The position numbers and the translations under genes were made by a program. From NCBI RefSeq assembly GCF_001424705.1, contig NZ_LMRA01000006.1:62001-126000 (forward strand): DNA of 64,000 nt. The letters run 5' to 3'. Source of the stretch: Methylobacterium sp. Leaf465. Lineage in GTDB: Bacteria; Pseudomonadota; Alphaproteobacteria; Rhizobiales; Beijerinckiaceae. Shown in pieces: positions 43,694 to 52,887 of this stretch (its first letter is position 1; the number at the start of each line of letters is the position of its first letter). The notes beneath the pieces were generated by a model. The model was not told the origin of the DNA. It saw nothing but the letters and a program-made list of their open reading frames with translations, and searched no databases.

Positions 43694-43878
43694 GACGGGC
43701 TGCTGCATAACGGGCTGACGGATCACGGGCTTTGGGGATTGAGCGGCGCACCATTCACGCGGGGGAGGTGAAGTCAAGGCGACGGCGATGCGCGGGGGAG
43801 GCCCGAAGACCGCCGAAACCCGGCGGATCCAGGCCCGGAACCCTTCCGGAATCGCCCGGTGATTCCCATATCAGGCCT

Positions 43879-44322
43879 ATGAATTCAAACGCTTTTTTCG
43901 ACATTCTGCGTCAGGCGGGAGCGACTCACGAGGCCGCGACCGCCGCATCCGCGACGGGCGAGCGGCAGGAGGGCCGGTGGCGCGTCCTGCCCCTCGAGGG
44001 CACCTTCGAGATCGTCTACGAGGATTCGCGCGGGGCTTGGAGCACCCGGCGGGTCGAGGCGCGCGAGCTGAAGCTCGGGCCGGGCCGGACGCTCTTGGGC
44101 GGCATCGACCGGGGGCGGGGCGGCTACCGGGGATTTCGCGCCGACCGCATCCGCCGGCTCGTCGATCCGGCGAGCACCACGCGGCTCGAGGCCGGCATTC
44201 TCGACTGGCTCCTGGCCCGGGCCGAGGCACAGCGCCGGGAGCGCGCGGCCCAGATCCGAGCGCTGGCGACCCGGCGCCGCCCGGTGAAGACGCGCGCCGG
44301 GCCGCGCGAGGTCGCCGCCTAG
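43879..44322 (+). CDS. WYL-like domain protein, 147 aa
   Basis: Starts MNSNAFFDILRQAGATHEAA. Residues ~38-95 have the look of a stand-alone WYL domain: FEIVYEDSRGAWSTRRVEAR, then GGYRGFRADRIRRLVDP, where 'R.FR.DRI' is the family ending. There is no DNA-binding domain; the C-terminus is a basic helix (RAEAQRRERAAQIRALATRR). WYL domains bind nucleotides or nucleic acids, so a regulatory role is possible. Divergent from aspS and 79 bp upstream of rnd. Confidence 0.65.
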   Translation: MNSNAFFDILRQAGATHEAATAASATGERQEGRWRVLPLEGTFEIVYEDSRGAWSTRRVEARELKLGPGRTLLGGIDRGRGGYRGFRADRIRRLVDPASTTRLEAGILDWLLARAEAQRRERAAQIRALATRRRPVKTRAGPREVAA

Positions 44323-44401
44323 GGGTATTCGCGGCTTCGAATTCTGGTGACCGGGTCCGGCGTCCCTCGCCTGGGGCGAGAACCTTCGGTATAGCCGATT
44401 C

Positions 44402-45553
44402 ATGGATCTGATCGCCACCACTGCGGCCCTGGCCGAGGCCTGCACCCGCCTGTCCGCCCATCCCTTCGTGACCGTCGACACGGAGTTCATGCGCGAGACG
44501 ACCTACTATCCGAAGCTCTGCCTCATCCAGATGGCGGCGCCCGACGGCACGGGCGTGCTCGTCGACCCCCTCTCCCCCGACATCGACCTGGCGCCGTTCT
44601 TCGCCCTGATGGCCGACGAGGGCGTGGTGAAGGTGTTCCACTCCGCCCGCCAGGACCTGGAGATCATCTGGCTCCTCGGGGGCCTGCTGCCGCAGCCGTT
44701 CTTCGACACCCAGGTCGCCGCCATGGTCTGCGGCTACGGCGACTCGGTCTCCTACGAGCAGCTGGTCAACGACGTGGCCAAGGCCAAGATCGACAAGTCC
44801 TCGCGCTTCACCGACTGGTCGCGCCGGCCGCTCTCGGACGCCCAGCTCAGCTACGCCCTCTCCGACGTGACGCACCTCGTGAAGGTCTACGAGGTGCTGG
44901 CGGGCCAGCTCCTCTCCACCGATCGCGGCGAGTGGCTCGACGAGGAGATGAGCGTGCTCACCTCGCCGGAGACCTACCGGGCCGATCCGGCCTCCGCCTG
45001 GCGCCGCCTGGCGGGGCGGATGCGCAAGCCCCGCGAGATCGCCGTGCTGATGGAGGTCGCCGCCTGGCGCGAGCGCGAGGCCCAGAGCCGCAACGTGCCG
45101 CGCGGGCGCATCCTCAAGGACGAGGCGGTGATCGACGTGGCGACCTCGGCGCCCCGCAGCGTCGAGGCGCTGGGGCGCCTGCGCTCGATTCCCGCCGGCT
45201 TCGAGCGCTCGCGCACCGGCACCGACATCCTGGCGGCGGTGGAGCGGGGCTTCGCACGCGACCTCTCGGACATCGCCCCGCCCGAGCGCACCCGCAGTCG
45301 GGGCGGCAACGGGGCGCTGGTCGAGCTGCTTAAGGTCCTGCTGAAGGCCGTATGCGAGACCGAGGGCGTCGCCCCGAAGATCATCGCCACGGTGGACGAC
45401 CTCGAGGCCATCGCGGAGGACGACGCGGCCGACGTGGCCGTGCTGCACGGCTGGCGCCGGACGCTGTTCGGCGAGAAGGCCCTGGCCCTCAAGAGCGGCC
45501 GCCTCGCCCTCTCGGCCGAGCGCGGCCGGGTGGTGGTGCGCGACCTGGCGTGA
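44402..45553 (+). CDS. rnd: ribonuclease D, 383 aa
   Basis: 3'-5' exoribonuclease for tRNA 3' end maturation. DEDD catalytic motifs are [20 protein letters not shown] (Exo I), [20 protein letters not shown] (Exo II) and [20 protein letters not shown] (Exo III, with Tyr). A HRDC domain follows at ~215-290 ([40 protein letters not shown]). The length matches RNase D. Cytoplasmic. Confidence 0.93.
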   Translation: MDLIATTAALAEACTRLSAHPFVTVDTEFMRETTYYPKLCLIQMAAPDGTGVLVDPLSPDIDLAPFFALMADEGVVKVFHSARQDLEIIWLLGGLLPQPFFDTQVAAMVCGYGDSVSYEQLVNDVAKAKIDKSSRFTDWSRRPLSDAQLSYALSDVTHLVKVYEVLAGQLLSTDRGEWLDEEMSVLTSPETYRADPASAWRRLAGRMRKPREIAVLMEVAAWREREAQSRNVPRGRILKDEAVIDVATSAPRSVEALGRLRSIPAGFERSRTGTDILAAVERGFARDLSDIAPPERTRSRGGNGALVELLKVLLKAVCETEGVAPKIIATVDDLEAIAEDDAADVAVLHGWRRTLFGEKALALKSGRLALSAERGRVVVRDLA

Positions 45554-45617
45554 GTCCGTCCGGCGCGAGTCTTTCGGGCGCGACGCGCCGCGGCGGAGGC
45601 CCGGTCGGGCGGCCGTC

Positions 45618-46502
45618 GTGGAGCTGAAGTGGCTGGAGGATTTCCTCAGCCTCGCCCAGACCCGCAGCTTCTCCCGCTCGGCGGAAGCCCGCCACGTCAC
45701 CCAGTCGGCCTTCAGCCGGCGCATCCGGGCCCTCGAACTCTGGCTCGGGGTGGCCCTGGTCGACCGCAGCACCTACCCCACCACCCTGACCCCGGAGGGC
45801 CGCCGCTTCCGCGACACCGCCGAGGAGAGCGTGCGGGTGCTCCTCGGCGCCCGGGCGGACCTGCGCGCCGGCCTCGACTCCCCCGAGCCCCTGGTGCGGA
45901 TCGCCGGGCTGCACACCCTGGCCCTGACGTTCTTTCCCGCCTGGTTCCGGACCCTCGCCGCGCGCACCGGACCGGTGGCGACGCGGCTCCTGCCGGACGA
46001 CTTCCACGACTGCCTCCAGGCCCTGGTGGAGGGCGGCGCGGACTTCCTCCTGACCTTCCACCATCCGGGCGTGCCGATCCCCCTCGACCCGGCGCTCTAC
46101 CCCCACCGGGTCGTCGGCGCCGACGCGCTGGTTCCGGTGCGGAGCCCGGACCTCGCCGCCGGGGCGGAGGGCCGGCCGGTGCCGCGCCTCGACTACGGAC
46201 GGGATTCCTTCCTCGGCCGCGTCAGCGCGCTCGCGCAGGCCGAGCTCGGCCTGCCGCCGGGGCCGGTGGTCCACGCCAACCCCATGGCCGAGGCCCTGAA
46301 ATGCATGGCCCTCGAGGGACACGGCCTCGCCTTCGTGCCGCGCAGCCTCGTCACCCGGGAACTCGCCGAGGGCCGCCTCGTCGCCGCCGGGCCGGCGGTG
46401 CCCCTGGAGATCCGCCTCTACCGCAACGGCGCCCCGGCCCACGGCCCCCGGGCACGCGCCGCCGTGGCGGCGATCTGGGCGGCGGCGTCCGAACCCGCCT
46501 GA
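45618..46502 (+). CDS. LysR family transcriptional regulator, 294 aa
   Basis: The N-terminal winged helix is typical (MELKWLEDFLSLAQTRSFSR, SAEARHVTQSAFSRRIRALE) and is followed by a periplasmic-binding-like effector domain. The start is a GTG at 45618. The racemase gene 142 bp downstream on the same strand is the most obvious candidate target. A 32-bp tandem repeat begins in its last codons. Confidence 0.88.
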   Translation: MELKWLEDFLSLAQTRSFSRSAEARHVTQSAFSRRIRALELWLGVALVDRSTYPTTLTPEGRRFRDTAEESVRVLLGARADLRAGLDSPEPLVRIAGLHTLALTFFPAWFRTLAARTGPVATRLLPDDFHDCLQALVEGGADFLLTFHHPGVPIPLDPALYPHRVVGADALVPVRSPDLAAGAEGRPVPRLDYGRDSFLGRVSALAQAELGLPPGPVVHANPMAEALKCMALEGHGLAFVPRSLVTRELAEGRLVAAGPAVPLEIRLYRNGAPAHGPRARAAVAAIWAAASEPA

Positions 46503-46562
46503 CGCTCGGGACAGGTTCGTCCGAACCCGCGTGACGTTCGGGGCGGGTTAGTCCGAACCCGC
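46487..46562. repeat. 32-bp tandem repeat, 2.4 copies
   Basis: GTCCGAACCCGC recurs at 46487, 46519 and 46551, each followed by a similar stretch (TGACGCTCGGGACAGGTTC and close variant). It begins within the end of the LysR gene and runs into the gap before the racemase gene. Confidence 0.85.
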
Positions 46563-46644
46563 ATGGGCCGTTCCGACACGGCATTGGCCCCCGCGCCGGT
46601 CTTCGCGCATCCCGTCCGCGGGACGCGCGACGGGGATCGGGACG

Positions 46645-47385
46645 ATGGCGGGGAGCGAAGGGCCGGACGTGCGATTGCTGGGCGTGCCATTGCTGGGCGT
46701 CCTGGGCGGCATGGGGCCGATGGCGACGGTGGATTTCCTGCGGAAGCTCGTGGAGGCGACGCCGGCCGCCCGCGACCAGGACCATCTCGCCGTGATGGTG
46801 GCCCAGGCCGCCGACATTCCCGACCGGACCCGGGCCATCCTGGGGGAGGGGCCCGACCCGCTGCCGGCGATGACCCTGGCCCTGCGCCGCCTCGAGGCCG
46901 CCGGCGCCACCCGCCTCGCGATCCCCTGCAACACCGCCCATCACTGGCACGGCGCGCTCCAGGCGCTGACCCCCGTCCCGATCCTGCACATCGTCGATGC
47001 GGTGGCGGCGGGGCTCGCCCGCCGGGGCCTCGCGGGCGGCCCGGTGGGGCTGCTCGCCACCGACGGCACCCTCCGGTCCGGGCTCTATCCCCGGCACCTC
47101 GGCCGCCACGGCTTCACCTGCCGCGTGCCCGCGGACCAGGCGGCGGTGATGCGGGCGGTCCGCCTCGTCAAGGCGGGGCAGGGGGCGCAGGCCCGGCCCC
47201 TGCTGGAGGCCGCGGCCGCGGGGCTGGTGGCGGAGGGGTGCCGGCAGGTGGTGATGGCCTGCACCGAGATCCCCCTCGCCCTGGCCGATCCGGCCGGTCC
47301 GGCGAGCGCGGTCCTGCTCGACGCCACCGACGCCCTGGCGCGGGCCTGCGTGGCGGCGGCCGCGCCGGCCCGCCGGGCGGCGTGA
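46645..47385 (+). CDS. aspartate/glutamate racemase family protein, 246 aa
   Basis: Cofactor-independent amino-acid racemase of the RacX/YgeA type. The two catalytic cysteines are visible in LAIPCNTAHHWHGALQALTP and VVMACTEIPLALADPAG; the N-terminus has GVLGGMGPMATVDFLRKLVE. It is cytoplasmic and its substrate is not certain (Asp, Glu or a broad range). Preceded by a LysR regulator gene and convergent with the long secreted-protein gene at 47420. Confidence 0.88.
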   Translation: MAGSEGPDVRLLGVPLLGVLGGMGPMATVDFLRKLVEATPAARDQDHLAVMVAQAADIPDRTRAILGEGPDPLPAMTLALRRLEAAGATRLAIPCNTAHHWHGALQALTPVPILHIVDAVAAGLARRGLAGGPVGLLATDGTLRSGLYPRHLGRHGFTCRVPADQAAVMRAVRLVKAGQGAQARPLLEAAAAGLVAEGCRQVVMACTEIPLALADPAGPASAVLLDATDALARACVAAAAPARRAA

Positions 47386-47419
47386 TCCGTCCGGCCGGCT
47401 CGGCCCTCCGTCGTCTGTC

Positions 47420-49252
47420 TCAGTTTGCCTTGGCGTTGACCTCGAGGCGGTCGAACAGGGCGGCCGGGGTCGGGGCGGCGCTGAACTCCAGCATGCCGAT
47501 GCCGGCGGCGTTCTTCGGCCGCAGGCTGACGGAGAGGGTGCCGGGCTTGGTCACGAACTGGCCCATCGCGGCGCCGATCGCCTTGGCGCCCGCCGAGTTG
47601 CCGAGGATCGCGGGCACGCCGAACACGCTCGCGGTGACGTATTCCTGCTTCAGCTCCTCGGGCTTCAGGCTGAGCACCTTCGACTGCGCGGCGATGAAAC
47701 GGTCGAACAGGCCGGTGTTCTCGATGGTGAGGTCGAGGGCCTTGGCGGTGGCCGACAGCATGGCGAAGCTCGACACCGCCATGTCCGGGTTGAAGACCTC
47801 CGGGCCGATGCCGCCGATCATGCCGTTGAGGCGCAGGCTGCCCATGTCCTTGCCGGAGACCGAGACCTCGCCGAGCTTGAGCTCGCGGGCGGCCTCGTCC
47901 CAGGAGGTGTCGGCCACCAGGGCGAGGTCGAGGTCGCTGTAGCCGTAGAGGCCGAGGGAGCCGAGGCCCGGCACCCCCGCCACCGCGGAGGCCGGCAGGG
48001 TGAGGCCCGACAGGCTCAGGCGCCCGGCCGTCGGCACCCCGTCCCGCGGGGGCGCGAAGTTCATCGAGCCGTCGCGCAGGCCCACATGGGTCGGGGCGGG
48101 CGGCGCCCGGTCGGCCAAGGCCCTGTCGGCAGGGTCGCGGGGCGCCTTCGCCTCGGGCGGCAGGTCGAGGCTGAGATCCTTCAGGGCCAGGGTGCCGAGG
48201 GCCGGCGTCAGCAGGCGCAGCTCGCCGTCCGAGGGCGGCGTGGTCAGGGTGGCGAGCTTGCGCAGGGCCGCGACCGTCGGGCCGAGGGAGAAGCCGTCGA
48301 GGGAGAGCCGGGCGAGGCGCGCCTTGGCCCCGTCGATGCCCGCGAAGCGGATATCCTCCAGGAGGAGGCCGGCGCCGGTCAGCCCGAGGCGGGCGATGCC
48401 GAGGCTGAAGGCGTCCCGGGGCTTGGCCTCCTGGATGCTGAGGCCGGTGGCCTCCAGGGAACCGACGGAGACCGCTTCGGCGAGGTCGGCCCCGAGGCTC
48501 ATCAGCCGCGCGCGCTCGGGCGGCGCGAGCCGCTCGTAGTCGACGGCCGTGAAGGCCTGGAGCGCCCCCGTCCAGGTCGCCGGGATCTGGCGGCCGCTGA
48601 GGTCGCGCCCCTCGATCCGGGCGATCTTCACGGCGGTGCCCCGGGCATCCACGTAGGCGACGTCGTCGACCGCGAAGGTGGCGTAGATCCGCTGCAGGGC
48701 GCTCTTGCCGTCGCCCGGCTCGCCGTAGAGGCGGGCGAGGACGGTCAGGTCGAGATCGGTCGCCCGCATCCGGCCGTAGGTGCCGGTGCCCTTCTGGGGG
48801 CCGCCCTCCAGGAGGATCGAGGCCCCGGCGGCGGTGAGCTCGGCGGCGCGCCCGGCGCGGACGTCGCGGGCCACCACGTCGCGATAGGTGACCACCGGCG
48901 TCGCCCCGGCGGTGCCGGTGCGCTCCACCCGCAATTCGGGCATCGCCAGGCTCGCGGCGTCGAGGCGCACGAGGCGGGCGGCCCAGGATTCGCCGGGGCC
49001 GGGCTTGAGCAGGGCGGTGAGTTCGTCCTTCGAGAGGCGGGTGCCGCTGGCGGTGAGGCGCGGGGCCTTCAGCACCGTGTCGCCGAAGGTCAGGGTGACG
49101 TCCTGCAGGGTGACGTCCTGGACCGCCGAGGCGGCCTCCTGAGCCCGCGCCGCGCCGGGCTGCACGGCGCTCCCCGCGCCGAGGAGGACGAGGACGCAGG
49201 CCGAGGCACCGGTCGCCCACGCGAGGAGGGGGCGGCCTTTCGAGCAGGTCAT
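47420..49252 (-). CDS. conserved secreted protein of unknown function, 610 aa
   Basis: The signal peptide is MTCSKGRPLLAWATGASACV and onward, cleaved near ARA-QEAAS. The rest is a long, regular series of amphipathic beta-like stretches (e.g. VTLQDVTLTFGDTVLKAPRL, LGKLSLDG-type repeats) with no cysteines and no membrane segment. This resembles the repeating beta-groove of AsmA-like or lipid-transfer proteins, but I cannot assign a family. It is predicted to be periplasmic or outer-membrane associated. It is minus-strand and 136 bp upstream of erpA on that strand. Confidence 0.75.
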   Translation of the reverse strand: MTCSKGRPLLAWATGASACVLVLLGAGSAVQPGAARAQEAASAVQDVTLQDVTLTFGDTVLKAPRLTASGTRLSKDELTALLKPGPGESWAARLVRLDAASLAMPELRVERTGTAGATPVVTYRDVVARDVRAGRAAELTAAGASILLEGGPQKGTGTYGRMRATDLDLTVLARLYGEPGDGKSALQRIYATFAVDDVAYVDARGTAVKIARIEGRDLSGRQIPATWTGALQAFTAVDYERLAPPERARLMSLGADLAEAVSVGSLEATGLSIQEAKPRDAFSLGIARLGLTGAGLLLEDIRFAGIDGAKARLARLSLDGFSLGPTVAALRKLATLTTPPSDGELRLLTPALGTLALKDLSLDLPPEAKAPRDPADRALADRAPPAPTHVGLRDGSMNFAPPRDGVPTAGRLSLSGLTLPASAVAGVPGLGSLGLYGYSDLDLALVADTSWDEAARELKLGEVSVSGKDMGSLRLNGMIGGIGPEVFNPDMAVSSFAMLSATAKALDLTIENTGLFDRFIAAQSKVLSLKPEELKQEYVTASVFGVPAILGNSAGAKAIGAAMGQFVTKPGTLSVSLRPKNAAGIGMLEFSAAPTPAALFDRLEVNAKAN

Positions 49253-49388
49253 GGGCTTATCCGGATCGCTGGCGAAGAGGCGCTTTCAGGGGAAAGGCCC
49301 GGAGGCGTCGGGGAGAGGGCCCATCCGTGCCGCAGTTTCACGCGGGAGGCAATCGCGGGGGCGGGCCCCCGCGGGGGCCGCGCCGCAT

Positions 49389-49715
49389 TCACAGCGAGAA
49401 CGAGGTTCCGCAGCCACAGGAGGCGGTGGCCTGGGGGTTCTCGATCTTGAAGGATTGCCCGATCAGGTCGTTCACGAAATCGATGGTCGAACCGCTCATG
49501 TATTCCAGCGACATCGGGTCGACCAGGACGGTGGCGCCGTCGCGCTCGATCGCGACGTCGTCGGCGGCCCGCGCCTGCTCGATGTCGAAGGCGTAGGAGA
49601 AGCCCGAGCAGCCGCCGCCGTTCACGCTGATCCGCAGGGAGGCGCCGGGCGGCTCGGCGCCCATGATCTCGTTGATGCGCTTGGCGGCGCGGGGCGTCAG
49701 GGTGATGTCGGCCAT
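49389..49715 (-). CDS. erpA: iron-sulfur cluster insertion protein ErpA, 108 aa
   Basis: A-type carrier that delivers Fe-S clusters to apo-enzymes. Motifs are [40 protein letters not shown] and the C-terminal [17 protein letters not shown], giving the three conserved cysteines. The start at 49715 ([10 protein letters not shown]) matches the family. It diverges from dgt. A second Fe-S assembly gene (IscU-like) lies at 57051. Confidence 0.94.
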   Translation of the reverse strand: MADITLTPRAAKRINEIMGAEPPGASLRISVNGGGCSGFSYAFDIEQARAADDVAIERDGATVLVDPMSLEYMSGSTIDFVNDLIGQSFKIENPQATASCGCGTSFSL

Positions 49716-49879
49716 CGGGGTATTCTCGCGGGGTGCTCTCGAGATCCGCCGGCCGTCCCGGCCGATCGTGGACCGTGGCGGCGTTGGAACAACTGCTAGG
49801 GAACACAAGATATGCCTGGGACCCTGATGCTGCAACGCGTCGGGGGACCGGGCCGAGGCGGGCGGACCAGGATCGGTCG

Positions 49880-51181
49880 ATGAATGTGGGGCGGCGAGAC
49901 GTGATGCAGGCGGACGAGACAGGCCCCGGCGCGGCGCGGCGGCGCGGCGAGCGCTGGCGGGCGCCCTACGCCACCGATCCGGCGGCCACCCGCGGGCGCC
50001 TGATCCCGGAGGCGATCTCGCCCACGCGCAGCGACTTCCAGCGGGACCGCGACCGCATCATCCATTCCTCCGCCTTCCGGCGCCTCAAGCACAAGACCCA
50101 GGTCTTCGTCCATCACGAGGGCGACCATTACCGGACGCGGCTGACCCACACCCTGGAGGTGAGCCAGATCGCCCGGGCCCTCGCCCGGGCGCTGGGCCTC
50201 GACGAGGACCTCGCCGAGGCCCTGGCGCTGAGCCACGACCTCGGCCACACCTGCTTCGGGCACACGGGAGAGGACACCCTGGATGCCTGCCTGGCGGACC
50301 AGGGCGGCTTCGACCACAACGCCCAGGCCCTGCGCATCGTCACCCGGCTGGAGCGGCGCTATGCCGGCTTCGACGGCCTCAACCTCGCCTGGGAGACCCT
50401 GGAGGGCCTCGTCAAGCACAACGGCCCGCTGCTGGAGCCGGACGGGCGCCCCACCCGGCGCTGGACGGGCCGCGGCATCCCGGCCGCGATCCTCGAATAC
50501 AACGCCCTCAACGACCTGGAACTGGACCGCTTCGCCGGGCCCGAGGCGCAGGCCGCGGCGCTGGCCGACGACATCGCCTACGACAGCCACGACCTCGACG
50601 ACGGCCTGCGCGCCGGCCTGTTCGACCTCGCCGACCTCGCCGCGGTGCCGTTCCTGCGGAGCCTGCTCGACGAGATCGAGGGCCTGTACCCGAGCCTCGA
50701 GCCCTCGCGAAGAATCCACGAGCTGGCGCGGCGCGTCATCACCCGCTTCGTGGAGGACGTCATCACCGAGAGCACCCGGCGCCTCGCGGCCCTGAACCCG
50801 CGCACCGTGGCCGACATCCGGGCGGCGCAGGCCCCGGTCGTCGCCTTCTCGGCGGCGATCGCGGAGGCGGATGCGGCGATCAAGGCCTTCCTGTTCGCCC
50901 GGATGTACCGCCATCCCGGCGTGCTCGCGGTGCGGGCCAAGGCCAACACCATCGTGTCCGACCTGTTCGACCGGTTCACGGCGGAGCCCGGGGCGATGCC
51001 GGCGGAATGGTCGGCGGGGCTGGACGGGGCGGAGCCGGGACGCGTCGCCCGCCGGGTCGCCGACTACATCGCGGGCATGACCGACACCTACGCGGTGCTG
51101 GCGCACCGACGCCTGTTCGCGACGACGCCGGACCTGCACTGGAGCCCGGGCGACCGCAGCCTGCCCCTCACCGACCCGTAG
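49880..51181 (+). CDS. dgt: deoxyguanosinetriphosphate triphosphohydrolase-like protein, 433 aa
   Basis: HD-domain phosphohydrolase that splits dGTP into deoxyguanosine and triphosphate. Typical segments are [60 protein letters not shown] and [20 protein letters not shown] with the metal HD pair; [19 protein letters not shown] is the second set. It belongs to the shorter alphaproteobacterial class. The start at 49880 has AGGA eight bases upstream; 49904 (MQADETGPG) is an alternative. Confidence 0.92.
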   Translation: MNVGRRDVMQADETGPGAARRRGERWRAPYATDPAATRGRLIPEAISPTRSDFQRDRDRIIHSSAFRRLKHKTQVFVHHEGDHYRTRLTHTLEVSQIARALARALGLDEDLAEALALSHDLGHTCFGHTGEDTLDACLADQGGFDHNAQALRIVTRLERRYAGFDGLNLAWETLEGLVKHNGPLLEPDGRPTRRWTGRGIPAAILEYNALNDLELDRFAGPEAQAAALADDIAYDSHDLDDGLRAGLFDLADLAAVPFLRSLLDEIEGLYPSLEPSRRIHELARRVITRFVEDVITESTRRLAALNPRTVADIRAAQAPVVAFSAAIAEADAAIKAFLFARMYRHPGVLAVRAKANTIVSDLFDRFTAEPGAMPAEWSAGLDGAEPGRVARRVADYIAGMTDTYAVLAHRRLFATTPDLHWSPGDRSLPLTDP

Positions 51182-51211
51182 GCGGCCGGGTGGCCGGGTG
51201 GCCGGGCGCCC

Positions 51212-51838
51212 CTAGAGCGTTAGCCCCTCGTGGAACAGGTCGGGGGAGATCGGCAGCATGAAGTGCACGCCGATGCCGCCCTCGAAGTGGCGCACCACCC
51301 GGCCGGGGGTGCGCCCGACCATCAGGCTCATGCCGATGGCCGGAGTGCTGGTGGTGCTCAGCGCCACGCCCGACATGGAGATGTCGATGATCCGGGCCGG
51401 CACCTCGCGCCCGCTCTCCAGGCGCAGGACGACGCCCGTGACCAGGGGCGTCAGGCGCTCGTGCGTGCGGCCCTCCGGCAGGCCCAGGCTCTCGCGGTTG
51501 GCGAGCCAGGTCAGCTGCGAGGCGATCTTGTCGCGCTTGCGCGGGGTCGCGCTGAGGCGGACGGCGAAGCCGCCGGGAATCAGGCGCGCGATGGTGCCCT
51601 CGATCCGGCCGACATGCTCGAGATAGAGCACCACCCGCTCGCCGACCTCGCCCGGGACGGCGCAGTTCAGGCGCACGCCCCCCGGCGACATGTCGACGGT
51701 CTGGCACGGATATTCCCGCCGGTCCGCCAGCATGTAGCGCCCCAGCATCGAGACCTTGACGCGGTGGTGCCGGCGCAGGTCCGAGATGCGGACGTCACGG
51801 GGCAGCCTCGCGGGCGGACGGGTGGCGACCTCGATCAT
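51212..51838 (-). CDS. double PilZ domain protein, 208 aa
   Basis: Two PilZ-like units that may bind cyclic di-GMP. The first has RRHHRVKVSMLGRYMLADRR and TVDMSPGGVRLNCAVPGEVG (RxxxR and DxSxxG). The second, at ~125-200, keeps IIDISMSGVALSTTSTPAIG but no clear arginine motif. There is no signal peptide or membrane helix. It lies upstream of other signalling-type genes (PAS_5) on the same strand, 74 bp apart. Confidence 0.82.
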   Translation of the reverse strand: MIEVATRPPARLPRDVRISDLRRHHRVKVSMLGRYMLADRREYPCQTVDMSPGGVRLNCAVPGEVGERVVLYLEHVGRIEGTIARLIPGGFAVRLSATPRKRDKIASQLTWLANRESLGLPEGRTHERLTPLVTGVVLRLESGREVPARIIDISMSGVALSTTSTPAIGMSLMVGRTPGRVVRHFEGGIGVHFMLPISPDLFHEGLTL

Positions 51839-51912
51839 GGGGACAGGGCGACTCGTTTCGAGGCTTCACTGCCCGTCAGGCTAACACCCGCTGGTTACGA
51901 AAGGTTTGCCCG

Positions 51913-52521
51913 TCAGGCGCGGCCGCCGGGGTGGACCAGGAGGTGGCCGCGGCGGAGCGGCGCGCTGTCGTTGGCGGGCTCGGGCAGGTTCTGCAGGGTC
52001 GCCCGGGCATCGCGGGAGGCCGGGGCGGTCTCGTGGCCGAGGATGCGCAGGGAGGTCGTGCGCATCCGCGTCAGGGGACGCAGGCCGAGCCAGTGCGGCA
52101 CGCAGGTCGGGCTGAGGGCCCCGAGGATGCGGGTCTGCGTCTCGCCGTGGTGGCGCAGGGGCAGCAGCAGGAGCTCGAGGTCGATGGTCTCGTCGCGCTC
52201 CGTCAGGCCCTGCAGGCCCGCCACGGCCCCGACGGTGTCGACGGCCACGGCCTCGACCAGCAGCCACGGATCGGCGTCGGGCCGTCCCCAGAGGCCGGCG
52301 AAGTCCCGTCCCTTCAGCTCGCGCCCGAACAGGGCGCAGACATGGGTCCCGGCCAGGCGGACCGAGGCCGCCCCGCGTGCCATGTCGACCTCGAGGATCA
52401 GGCTGTCGGCGAGCAGGTTCCGGATCTCGCCGGGCTCGATCTCGCTGCGTTCCGGCGCGGCGCGGCCATTCCGCAACCGGTCCCAGTAGGCGTGGAGCAG
52501 GCGGCTGGTCGGATGCTTCAT
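51913..52521 (-). CDS. PAS_5 domain protein, 202 aa
   Basis: PAS_5 (DUF1457) family, common in alphaproteobacteria. It contains RLLHAYWDRLRNGRAAPERS, LILEVDMARGAASVRLAGTH, CALFGRELKGRDFAGLW and LELLLLPLRHHGETQTRILG. The family often sits near PilZ genes, as here. Function is not established; a sensory or adapter role is likely. Confidence 0.85.
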   Translation of the reverse strand: MKHPTSRLLHAYWDRLRNGRAAPERSEIEPGEIRNLLADSLILEVDMARGAASVRLAGTHVCALFGRELKGRDFAGLWGRPDADPWLLVEAVAVDTVGAVAGLQGLTERDETIDLELLLLPLRHHGETQTRILGALSPTCVPHWLGLRPLTRMRTTSLRILGHETAPASRDARATLQNLPEPANDSAPLRRGHLLVHPGGRA

Positions 52522-52887
52522 GGGAGTCCCACAATGGCACGGTCCGGCGACGGACCTTCTCGGATCGGGCGCTTTCGGGACGGTTCTGGGCCGCTCCCGA
52601 GGTCTGTGCCAGGCTCGGCGCAGAGCTTATGCCGACCATCCTCGCGGCGCCCCCTTAACCCTTCATCAAGGTTAACGGGTCGACGGAGTTGTCCACCGCC
52701 AAGTTTAGACGCGCCCCGTGCCGGCGGATTTTCCCGCGCGGCGGGGCCCGTTTCCGCATCGCGGAGCTTGTTTCCCGCATGGCGGGGCTTGTTTCCCGCA
52801 TGGCGGGGCTTGTTTCCCGCATGGCGGGGCTTGTTTCCCGCATGGCGGGGCTTGCGGCCCCGCCTGCCGCCCCGACATGGTGGCCGC
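52522..52887. other. intergenic region with a hairpin minisatellite
   Basis: 366 bp between the PAS_5 gene (minus) and the rhomboid gene (plus). It contains the promoters of both and the tandem repeat at 52741-52854. No gene is assigned, although the 21-bp units keep frames open on both strands. Confidence 0.5.
52741..52854. repeat. minisatellite, 21-bp unit, four full copies plus degenerate ends
   Basis: Unit GCGGGGCTTGTTTCCCGCATG. Copies lie at 52761-52781 (one A for G), 52782-52802, 52803-52823 and 52824-52844, with a degenerate copy before (52741) and a half copy after (52845). GCGGG and CCCGC in each unit can pair around GCTTGTTT, so each unit is a small hairpin. Confidence 0.92.

Noticed and set aside
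52655..52843. 62-residue minus-strand ORF built of MRETSPA repeats
   Set aside because: It exists only because the 21-bp minisatellite is a multiple of three; no ribosome-binding site and no non-repeat conserved part.
52741..52854. Repeat array considered as a CRISPR
   Set aside because: Units are contiguous with no spacers and no cas genes are nearby.
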